Below, in pieces: positions 55,510 to 64,000 of a DNA stretch of 64,000 nt. The stretch is taken from positions 7,501-71,500 of the forward strand of contig CM055102.1 in assembly GCA_029204225.1 (NCBI GenBank), written 5' to 3'. Under the pieces are notes generated by a model that worked only from the letters and a program-made list of their open reading frames with translations, was not told the origin of the DNA and searched no databases. Position 1 is the first letter of the stretch, and every line of letters starts with the position of its first letter. This DNA is from Diphasiastrum complanatum (taxonomy: Eukaryota; Streptophyta; Lycopodiopsida; Lycopodiales; Lycopodiaceae). A program made the translations under genes and the position numbers.

Positions 55510-55967
55510 GCTCTGATACCACTAAGGGAAGCTCCTTAGATCCTACTTACAAATCACAAACACAATGGATAACACACTATGGAGAAACCACCCAACCAAG
55601 TAGAAGCATTCAATCAATCTCTAGAAGCCTCCCCCCCAAGCCAAGGAACAAGAAGCATGAATATAGAGTGAGAGCCTGGCAATGAATCAAGAACCATGAT
55701 GAGGAGTAGGTCGAGTTTGGACCCATTATATAGAGCCAAAAGCATCCTGGGCACATAGCCATGCATAGCCCAAAGTTTCCTATACATAGATTCCCTAGAA
55801 TAGAGTCCTATGCATGGACCAACTATTCATAGAATTGCTATTGATAATTATACACATGCATACATTGTCTCATACCTTGTCTAAACTCCATTTAGTGTGT
55901 TCTGGACCTCACAAGGATATTAGTTACTTTTGGATCATGTCCAGTATGACGTGGCATAACTAACAGC
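55510..55967 (-). repeat. LTR with tRNA-Met primer site
   Basis: On the minus strand it begins TGTTAGTTATGCCACG at about 55967 and has a TATA (CTATATAATGG, about 55724). It ends near 55524, with TGGTATCAGAGC (complement of about 55511-55522) next. The primer site shows that it is a 5' LTR in this orientation. It is therefore not simply the 3' LTR of the copia pol that ends just above it. Confidence 0.65.
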
Positions 55968-56015
55968 TTGTTTCACTGGAGTACTGTGTATCCAAGACTA
56001 GGAGTATACTGTATC

Positions 56016-58990
56016 CTATGTACTGGTCATGGACATAACACTCTGTTTCTCGAATAGATCTTTGTCTAGGGCCTTTGTGAAAATGTCAGCAACCATGTCT
56101 TTCGTTCCAATGAAGGTGGTCTGCAACATCTTCTTGCCAATCAGATCTCTGATCAAGTGGTACTGGATCGCAATGTTTTCGTCCTTGAGTGAAACACAAG
56201 GTCTTTTGTCAGATGTATTGCAGAGGTGTTGTCCATCTGCAAAACCAGAGGTTCGTTCCTCGTTTCGCCCAATTCGTCTAGGAACTGTTTGAGCCAAATT
56301 ATCTCATTGGCCATCTTTGCTGCTGCAACATACTCTGCTTTGCAGGATGACTGTGGTCTGCTTCTTGCTGACCCAAAGAATTGCTAATCCTGACACAATG
56401 GTGCATCCTCCTGAGACACTTTTACAGTCGTCCTTGAGGGATGCCCAACTAGCATCACTGTAGGAAATCATCTGGAACCCTACATCACGACAATTAGACA
56501 AACCATAATCTCTTGTTGATTGAAGATATTGCAAAATTTGTTTTGCAATCTTCCAATGTGTTGAGCCTGGATTCATGCAAAATTGGCTCATCCTGAACAC
56601 TTCATAAGCAATGTCAAGACGTGTGTTATCACAAGGTACATCAACAATCCTATCAATTTTCTGTATGGTGTGAGCTGCATCAATTCTCTCTCTTCTGTAG
56701 TCTTCGAACAATTTTCGTTCGTCAACACCATTCTTGCAAGCATTGGAATATTTGCTCCTTTGCAATTCAACATCCCAAAAAATCCTCTAGGATTTTCTGG
56801 GTGTATCTGGACTAATGAAGGTACAATTTACCTCTCTCATAATTCTTGCCAATCTGCAAACCAAGGTAACACCTGGCTTCTCCCAGATCTACAATCTCAA
56901 AATGTTTCGAGATGTCATTCTTCACTTCAGCAATCAGCTTTTCACTCTTGCAGAGTATCAGAGTGTTGTCCACGTATACAACCACAATGATAATCTTCCT
57001 ATATGTAATTCCTACATACACATTGGAATCAGCCATTAGTGGCTTGAATCCTAATGATTTTAGGACTTGATCCTTCTTTTTGTACCATTGTCGAGCTGAC
57101 TGCTTCAGACCATAGATACTCCTATGCATTCTCCATGCATAAATAGGAAGTGAACTCGAGACATATCATGGAGGTTGATCCATGTAGAGTTCTTCGTCTA
57201 ACTCACCATGCAAGAAAGTTGTCTTCTCATCCACAATGTGGATCCTGAGGTCATAAGCAGCTGCATATGCAAATAGTAAAATGTAGGGATGAATATTTCA
57301 CGACAGAAGAGAAGGTCTCAGAATAGCAATACTATATCTCTGGGAGAATCCCTTCGCTACCAATCTTGCCGTATATTTTGAGACATCTCCATTTGGTCCA
57401 TACTTGAGCTTGTAAACCCATTTGCATTTCACAGTCTTTCGCTTATCTGGTAATGGCTGCAACGTGCATACCTGGTTCTTTCTCATGGATTCCATCTCCT
57501 TGTTCATGGCTTGGATCCCTTTGTCTTTGTCTGGACATTCAATTGCCTCCTCAAAAGTTTGTGGTTCGCCACTGAATCCACAGAACTCTTCTGATGTGGA
57601 AGCTGAGATGTCTGGCACATATCTTGTTGGCACTCTTCATTATCTTGTTGACCTACTAGGAGATCCTCCTGGGACAACAATGCCTTTGCCTTTGTTTGCT
57701 CTGCTAGGTCCAAAACCATCTTGGTTTATAGGTAATGCAGCAGTAGGCTGCCTCTCGAATCTTTTGTCTTCTGATTCATCACTTGAATGTGAAGCGACTC
57801 AAAAAATTTTGTTTTTGTCTTCATCTTCTGCTCCCTCTGTCACTAGTGGCAGATCATAGTACTATCTTTCAAGAACTTCATAGTTGACAGGATCATCATT
57901 GGCCATTGTCCTACTGTCATCAAATCTGACATCTTTGATTGCCTTCACAGTGTTCGTGTCTGGCATGTAGACTCTGTAGTATGACAAATTGCTATCATAT
58001 CCTACCAGATATCTCTATTCAACTTTTTCATCAAGCTCGTTTCAAAGCTTATCGAGAATATGTGCATAAGCTGCACAACCAAAGATTTTGATGTGAGACA
58101 GGTTGGGTTTTCTACCCCACCATAATTCGTGTGGCGTCGTGTGATGGACACTTTTCCTGTCCTATTCTGAATGTATGCAGCTGTAGCTACTGCTTCAGCC
58201 CACAGTACTCTTGGAGCTTTCGAATAGGCCATCATGCATCTGGCATCTTCCATCAGATTCCTATTCTTCCTTTCTGCAACACCGTTGTACTGTGGTGTGT
58301 AAGCTGCAGTCCTTCTGTGAATGATACCACAATCATTGCAGAAGCCAGTGAAGCGATTCGAGATGTATTCGCCACCTCGATATGTCCTGATCTGCTTCAC
58401 TTTGTTGCCAGTGCATCTCTCTGCCCAATTCACATACTCTGTGAATTTGTCAAGTGCTTCTGATTTATTTTGAATAAAATACACTCTGACAAATTTACTA
58501 TGATCATCAATGAAGGTAATATAATATTTTGATCCTCCTACTGAGATCACATTGAAAGGCCCACAGATGCCAGAATGCACTAACTCCAGAATCTTGGTTG
58601 TTCTGTAGGAGTCTTTGTCATATGGAGTGCATGACATCTTACCCTTTAGACATGCATCACAAGTGGTCAAATTGTTCGCATTCGAGATGCTGACCCCTGT
58701 AATTGCTCCACGATGGCTTGCTTGGTAATGTGTCATTGAGTTCATATGGCATAGTCTCCTATGTCACAGAGTGTCTAGCGAATCATCATGAGTCTGATTC
58801 ACTTGATCTGCAGGCAGGCGTACCTTCAGGTGATATAGATTACCTTTTCTTCTGACTTGAGTGATCAGGGTACTGGTACTAGCATCAACAACGTTGCATG
58901 CTTCGTCAGAAAACATCACACACATCCTTGCTCAGTATTGTTCCAAGTATCAAGGTTGCATTCGAGCATGTTGAAGTCTTCAATGATCTT
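56016..58990 (-). pseudogene. copia-3 pol, multiply frameshifted
   Basis: Pol order is on the minus strand. Integrase (58745-58002) has LELVHSGICGPF, IDDHSKFVRVYF, RTYRGGEYIS (Tyr-Arg where Asp-x is usual) and QYNGVAERKNRNL. RT starts at 57633-57298 (CKWVYKLKYG, TARLVAKGFSQ) and continues at 57129-56812 (SIYGLKQSARQWY, VVVYVDNTLIL; the second catalytic Asp is Asn). RNase H is at 56765-56304 (SYSDASWASLKDD, SVSGG) and 56297-56016 (HLIRDLIGKKML, DMVADIFTKAL). At least four frame changes make it inactive. It is an older family than copia-1 and copia-2. Confidence 0.9.
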
Positions 58991-59029
58991 TTTTTTTTTT
59001 TCCGGTATCTAAGATTTCAGAATACAATT

Positions 59030-59640
59030 CTAAAGATAATTCAATGTAGCCACTGCTTCTACCCACAACTGTTTTGGTGCTTTCGCATGAGCCATCATAC
59101 ACCTAGCGGCTTCCATAAGTGTATGATTTTTTCGTTCAACTATTCCATTGTGTTGAGGTGTGTATGATGCAATCTTTGTATGCATAATACCTCGATCAGT
59201 ACAGTAAGTTTTGAGTTTGTTGGAAATGTACTCACCTCCACGATTTGTGCGAATTTGCTTCAACTTATTGCCTATCTGCTTCTCAGCCCAATTTGTATAC
59301 TCAACGAATTTCGCAAAAGCTTCAAATTTTGTACGTATAAAATATACTATAGCAAACTTGCTGAAGTCATCAATAAACGTTATGAAGTACTTTGAATCAC
59401 CCAACAACAATACTCCGAATGGTCCACAAATATCTGAATGCACAATTTCAAGTACCTTAGTTGATTTATAAACATCCTCACTGAAAGGTGTTCTAGTCAT
59501 TGTGCCTTTAAGACAAAATTCGTAGGTAGTTCGAATATCTCTACTTTTAATTTTGACTCCTTCAATTCTCTGACTTTTGTTGGCTTGGTACAAGGCTTCC
59601 ATGTTCATGTGACATAGCCTCTTGTGCCATAGTATATTTG
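59030..59640 (-). pseudogene. second copia integrase fragment, same orientation as copia-3
   Basis: 192 codons: LEIVHSDICGPFGVLLLGDS, FIDDFSKFAIVYF, IRTNRGGEYISNK, PQHNGIVERKNHTLMEAARC. It covers the same integrase region as copia-3, 58002-58745, so two different elements lie head to tail. It ends abruptly after AVATLNYL, and 58991-59029 joins it to the copia-3 upstream region. A poly-T run (58988-59000) lies at the join. Confidence 0.88.
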
Positions 59641-60122
59641 TCGATTTCTGAGTTTGATTGGCTTGTTCGATTCTTGTTCGAATGTCTGATTTTTAGGTAT
59701 TTTTTGATGGTTTTTCTGATGTTTTTGAAAATCTGCTGGGAAGGATTTTTGACCCTGAAGGTTCTGTGATCAAAACCAAAGGTGCCTGCAACTTGGCGAA
59801 TGTTTCTCGAAAGAGAAAAAAAAAGTTATCAGTTTTGATGATGATTTTTGTCTCCTTTTGACCAAAATCTAACAGATTTGACCAACTTTTGTTGTTTTTT
59901 CTGATATCTCAAATCCAAATGGATCTTAAGATTGGTGATTTGAATAGCTTCCCCTGTTCCAAAATCAGATTAGATTTCAAACAAGCAAATTTACTCAAAA
60001 CAGGCAAAATCACTTCCAAACTAATCCTAAATGCAGATTTAACACTATTCATGCCACGACAAGATGCCTAATGCAAGCTAACCATCCAACAAACATGCTA
60101 CAAACTGAAAAATTGGCGTAGC
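59641..60122 (-). other. leader of an Athila/Tat-type gypsy element
   Basis: Non-coding sequence directly after a primer-binding site in the minus sense. It ends where the copia integrase begins. Confidence 0.4.
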
Positions 60123-60140
60123 TCCCCGGCATCGGCGCCA
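60123..60140 (-). other. primer-binding site (Athila/Tat type)
   Basis: The complement reads TGGCGCCGATGCCGGGGA, one base different from the typical site. Confidence 0.85.
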
Positions 60141-60144
60141 AAAT

Positions 60145-60785
60145 TGTAGTGGGTTTCTTTCCTTGCCTATCCTCAACCCAAGATCCAAGCAATCTAGCAT
60201 CAAGGAGATGAACTTAGTTGTCACGCGTAGGTTCGTTCCCATGAGAGCGATAGCATATTTCAGATTTCAGCATGAATGGAAAATCTAGATCTAACTCTAA
60301 CGTCCATTAACACTAAGCATTAACACTACAACCATTAACACTAAGATCCACAATGAAGATAACTTACTCTTTTTATCTCATAAAAAGTATAAGAACATGC
60401 AAACCCAATAACAATTAGATCTAACAATTGATAAATCCAAAGAAAGCATGAAAGATAGAGAAAAAGTGATAGAGAGCAAGGACATTCATAAATCCATTTC
60501 ACAAGAGAACCAATATGCTTTATTGAAATGAAGGTATGTACATGTGTAGGAAACTCGAGTTGGTCCTCTTTTATAGTAGAGAGGAGGACCCTGGCCTCTA
60601 TATCCTATTGGTCCATTTCTACCTCCCTAATTATTCAAATTTAAAAAGAGTGAGAACCCATTCAAATTGAAGGAAAATCCAACTTTATTCACTAACTTGA
60701 CATTTAGGCTGACCATATTCCGCTAAGGACATGGAATAGTCCTAATATGGTAGACCGGCCATCCAGTGTTTGAGATTATTGGTCA
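60145..60785 (-). repeat. 5' LTR of an Athila/Tat-type gypsy element
   Basis: On the minus strand it ends ACCCACTACA just before the primer site. It has a TATA (CTATAAAAG, complement of 60569-60577) framed by a 7-bp inverted repeat, GGTCCTC...GAGGACC. The far boundary near 60785 is estimated. Confidence 0.65.
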
Positions 60786-60825
60786 TGCCTAGATTATATT
60801 CCACGTTGAGGCCTGTTGGTGACTA

Positions 60826-61354
60826 ATGATCTTTAGAGGACCTAGACACTCTAATTGAGACATATGGAGTAGTGCATGTACGTGTGACTGATATAGGCAA
60901 GAGGTATGCATGAAGAGCTGTGATCTATTTATAGTTGACCTGCATGGGGATTGCATGGGTTCATGCATAGGATCCTACTCTCTATATATTGAGGTAGTGA
61001 TTTTCCCGTCGACGACTTGGTCTAGGTTACATGTTGAGCTCTTCTCCTCTTTCTATCACATGGCATGACTTGGGGGCTAGATCCAGAAGGGTCTAGGATT
61101 GGTTGGGCAATTTTGCTCCATAGTCTCTCTTGTGTTTTCCTATCCTCATCTTAGGGGTTTTTCCTAGTGATCTTTACTTTGACACTTACTTTAGTTTTTT
61201 TTTAAAATATAGTCTTTTGGTGAGAAACTTGAATTCCTTGAATGACTATGATCAATGTGGGATACGATCTAATGGTGGGCATTATCAAGCACCCAATGCA
61301 CCAAGAAGTACTGTGATCTCTATATAAAGGAAAGTGAAAATCCTAAATTGCACA

Positions 61355-61421
<67 letters not shown>

Positions 61422-61540
61422 CGTCTCTCTACTGAGACCTAATTTGACTTGGAGGAATGGAATCGGAAGAGTATTCGTGTGGGGAAATACTACAAACTAA
61501 GGTAAGATTGCTATCAATCTTTTGGCTTAATGATCACTTA
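60826..61540 (+). repeat. direct repeat, left copy (LTR-like)
   Basis: Matches 63658-64000: TGACTAATGA, ACCTAGACACTCT, GAGACATATGGAGTAGTGCA, CTATTTATAGTTG, CTCTATATATTG, CACATGGCATG and GGGCTAGATCCA all recur in order. Both copies have a TATATATTG motif. A 60-bp CT microsatellite (about 61358-61417) lies in this copy. LTR status is likely, but primer site and duplication were not found. Confidence 0.7.
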
Positions 61541-61553
61541 TACATGAAAGGTT

Positions 61554-62057
61554 TCACTTGCTAGTTATGTTTGATGTGAATAGCTCACATATATTATGGT
61601 AATTGTGGATTGGTATAGTATTCTTGCTTCTAAAAGAATGTCGGAAGTATCTATGATTGGGTGCTGCCTCAAGAGCATTCTGGATTATTTTTTTAGGTAC
61701 GACACTCGAATTTGTTTCTATTATGTTGTCTTTGGAGTAAGTCCTTGTGAGACTCCAAGCCTCATGCATCTTTCCACAAAGGAAACACATTTCCTTGGAC
61801 TTTTCATTCTTGCCTTTGCATTTTGTATTTGAAGCTCCACCCTTCACCTTGGCCCCCTTGCTTTGGTTCTCCTTGGATGGATTGGTCTTCTTTTTGTAGC
61901 ATCTTGAGACAAAATGGCCTCTCTTGCGACAAAGGTTGCACTTAATATCCTTACTTGCCTCCAATAGGTTGCCACCTATTGATGCCATGATGAGGAAGTA
62001 AAAAATTTGTGATATGACTTTGCAAATTGTAATTTGTAAGAAACTAGATTTGAACAC
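61554..62057 (-). pseudogene. gag fragment with two zinc-knuckle-like motifs
   Basis: The minus strand reads CNLCRKRGHFVSRC (complete C-x2-C-x4-H-x4-C) followed by a Lys/Gly-rich stretch and CFLCGKMHEAW, which keeps C-x2-C and His but not the last Cys. This pairing is typical of plant retrotransposon nucleocapsid. The downstream sequence has no protease. Orientation is opposite to the TATA-containing direct repeats around it. Confidence 0.65.
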
Positions 62058-62059
62058 AG

Positions 62060-62997
62060 GATGGGTTTTGTTTCAAACACATAAAAATCAAACTTAATTA
62101 CTTCTTTTGGACTCATTCTTGAGACAAATAATCTACCCTTTTAGAGTTGGATTGAATTTGATCTGGTTTGACAACAAACTATACCACAAATTTCACAAAA
62201 AATGGATCTACACTAGATCACATAAACTTGACATGTATACTTGATTCAAACACACAAAGATCAGATCCAATCACCCCTTTTGGAATCCCTATTGACCCAA
62301 AGAATCTCACTTTTGAGATTTGGAATGGACATGAAATGGTTTGATAACAATCTATGTCAAGAATTTTTCACCAAGCTTAAAAATTTGACATCTAGAGATT
62401 CACAAAGATCCCAACCGTGTATGAGCACTCAAATATGGACTCCACCCTATTCTAGACACCTAATGGGATCACAACTTGACCCTCACACTCTCACAAAGAA
62501 ATTGAATAAAAATTATTTGAGTTTCATACATACAATGTCAAATTTTGCTCAAAAAATTGAATTCATTCACCCCTATTGGACTCCACCAAGTACCAATGAC
62601 TCTACCTCTTTAGAGTTGGAATGAAATTCAAATTTTCATAAATGTGATGCTTATTTCTCACTAAGCTATGTGCTTACAAAGAGATAATGCCACTTAGCAA
62701 GATTTGATTGCCATGAAGAAGACAATTTTTCCACCAAAGCAAAGAAATGAGTTAGTAGAACTTGCCCTCTACAAGGGAAGAAACTCTTAGGATTTTTGGA
62801 TCAAATACTACACATGTGACTCAAACACCTCTATGACTCTCTTTCAAGCCAAACAAAACTCAACTCTTTGAGTAGGAGTGGAATAATGTGACTTAGATCT
62901 CAAAAAATCACTTCTAGAACTCTCCAACAATGCCAATCACCCTAAGTTGCTAGATCTTGCCCTCTCCAAAGGAAGGAACTCTTGGAATTTTTGGTGG
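62060..62997. repeat. degenerate repeated spacer
   Basis: Loose copies of a block with TTTTGGA, TAGAGTTGGA and CTGGTTTGACAAC/ATGGTTTGATAAC recur near 62100, 62270 and 62560. TTGCCCTCTACAAGGGAAG recurs as TTGCCCTCTCCAAAGGAAG near 62765 and 62960. No gene seen. Confidence 0.5.
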
Positions 62998-63641
62998 GCC
63001 ATCATGTAATAAAAAATAATATTAGAGGCCAAAGTTTAAGCTACTAAGTATTTTTAGTTAGTCAAAAGTCTGGTGGTAGGTGGGATGTGCTTCTTCCTAC
63101 AGCATAGATTAGTTTGTATTTCTTGTGGATGGTGTGAATTTCAATCCCACCTTCTTGCAAGTAGCCAATAGGAAGCAAGGGGCAAGGGCCACCCCAAAGA
63201 TAAAAATGCACCATTTGTAACCATTTTTCATGCTTAATAAGAAGGAGGAAACTCTACCATTTTGGAGAGCAAGCATCCTAATTTGTTATTCACTCTTGCT
63301 ATTGCTATTGTGGTGCTTTCTCTTTTGTTCTCTATTTTCATTGTTATTGTTTCCATTAGTTAAAGCTTTTCCATTAGCATGCATAATGAGCAAATGAGCT
63401 AACCTCCATCTCACCTCTCTCTCTCCCTCTTTCTCTACTCATTCTATCCATCTCTCTCTCTCTCTCTCTCTCATGTGTGTGTGTGCTTAGTATTAGGAAG
63501 GGTAGTGTTAAAGTGGGGTAGTGTTAGAAAGAAGTAGAAGCATCTAAATCTAGCAACTTGGCTTAGTTAGGTCCCTATCTTAGTGTTCTAACCCTTTTGA
63601 CAGGCGGAGGGTTGCTCACCATCTACTTGCTACACCCTACA
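62998..63641 (-). repeat. second copy of the 820-bp LTR family
   Basis: The reverse complement of the solo LTR at 27814-28633 in order: it begins TGTAGGGTGTAGC at 63641, then CTTATTAAGCATGAAAAATGG and CCTATTGGCTA. Similarity fades near 63000, so it is truncated or diverged at that end. A CT run (63451-63472) and GT run lie inside. Confidence 0.75.
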
Positions 63642-63657
63642 ATTCCATATCAAGGCA

Positions 63658-64000
63658 TGTATGTGACTAATGACCTTGAGAGAACCTAGACACTCTCTTC
63701 GAGACATATGGAGTAGTGCATGTATGTGTGATTGATATAGACAGGAGGACTGCATGAAGAGCTATGACCTATTTATAGTTGGACTGCATGGGTATTGCAT
63801 CGGTTCATGCACATGAATCTACTCTGTATATATTGGGGTAGGGATTCTCCCGTCAACAACCTTGGTTCAGGTTACCACTTGCTCTCTTCTCCTCAAGCAT
63901 TCACATGGCATGGCTCGAGGGCTAGATCCAAGATTGATCTAGGTTTGTTTGGGAGGTTTGGCTCCTGTGTGTCTCCTGTTGTGTTCTCCTATTCTCATCT
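63658..64000 (+). repeat. direct repeat, right copy (continues past the window)
   Basis: Partner of 60826-61540, about 2.83 kb downstream in the same orientation. The window ends inside it. Confidence 0.7.

Noticed and set aside
57422-57859. 145-codon plus-strand frame
   Set aside because: Antisense shadow of the copia-3 RT region.

Overview
The window is nuclear DNA of a land plant with a large, retrotransposon-rich genome. The evidence is plant-type (CCCTAAA)n telomere-like repeats, plant Ty1/copia and Ty3/gypsy elements with tRNA-Met-type and Athila/Tat-type primer-binding sites, long GA/CT microsatellites, and one plant phospholipase D alpha gene with introns. The lineage is not resolved. 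The divergent PLD, a DUF7869-like coding sequence and the element families would fit a fern, lycophyte or gymnosperm at least as well as a flowering plant; that is an inference.

Layout. 0-1.4 kb: degenerate tandem repeats, an 80-unit CT microsatellite and interstitial telomere repeats in a 66-bp minisatellite. 1.65-5.0 kb: decayed copia pol and an unidentified degenerate reading frame, both on the minus strand. 5.2-9.8 kb: the only clear host gene, PLD alpha, three coding exons, 810 codons. 10.3-18.1 kb: gypsy fragments, a chromovirus 3' end, and a DUF7869-like coding sequence in a block that seems to interrupt an older repeat. 18.1-23.6 kb: a complete copia-type element (copia-1) with intact gag-protease but a degenerate or replaced pol. 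23.6-26.7 kb: gypsy pol pieces in opposite orientations. 26.7-29 kb: a truncated relative of gypsy-B, itself hit by an 820-bp solo LTR. 30.0-44.3 kb: an unidentified minus-strand reading frame of about 800 codons, split by two young LTR retrotransposons: chromovirus gypsy-B (31677-37950, duplicated site AGATA) and copia-2 (37998-43586). 46.5-54 kb: a 7.5-kb non-autonomous element with 155-bp LTRs, its own primer site and polypurine tract, a gag remnant and a striking GCGAGT motif array. 54-64 kb: decayed gypsy and copia fragments, an Athila/Tat-type LTR, and a long direct repeat at the right edge.

The PLD gene works on its own in lipid hydrolysis and signalling. Almost everything else is transposon sequence in nested layers, and the layering gives relative ages. 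Copia-2 and gypsy-B have nearly identical LTRs, copia-1 is somewhat older, and the frames they interrupt are older still. Identity values are counts by eye.
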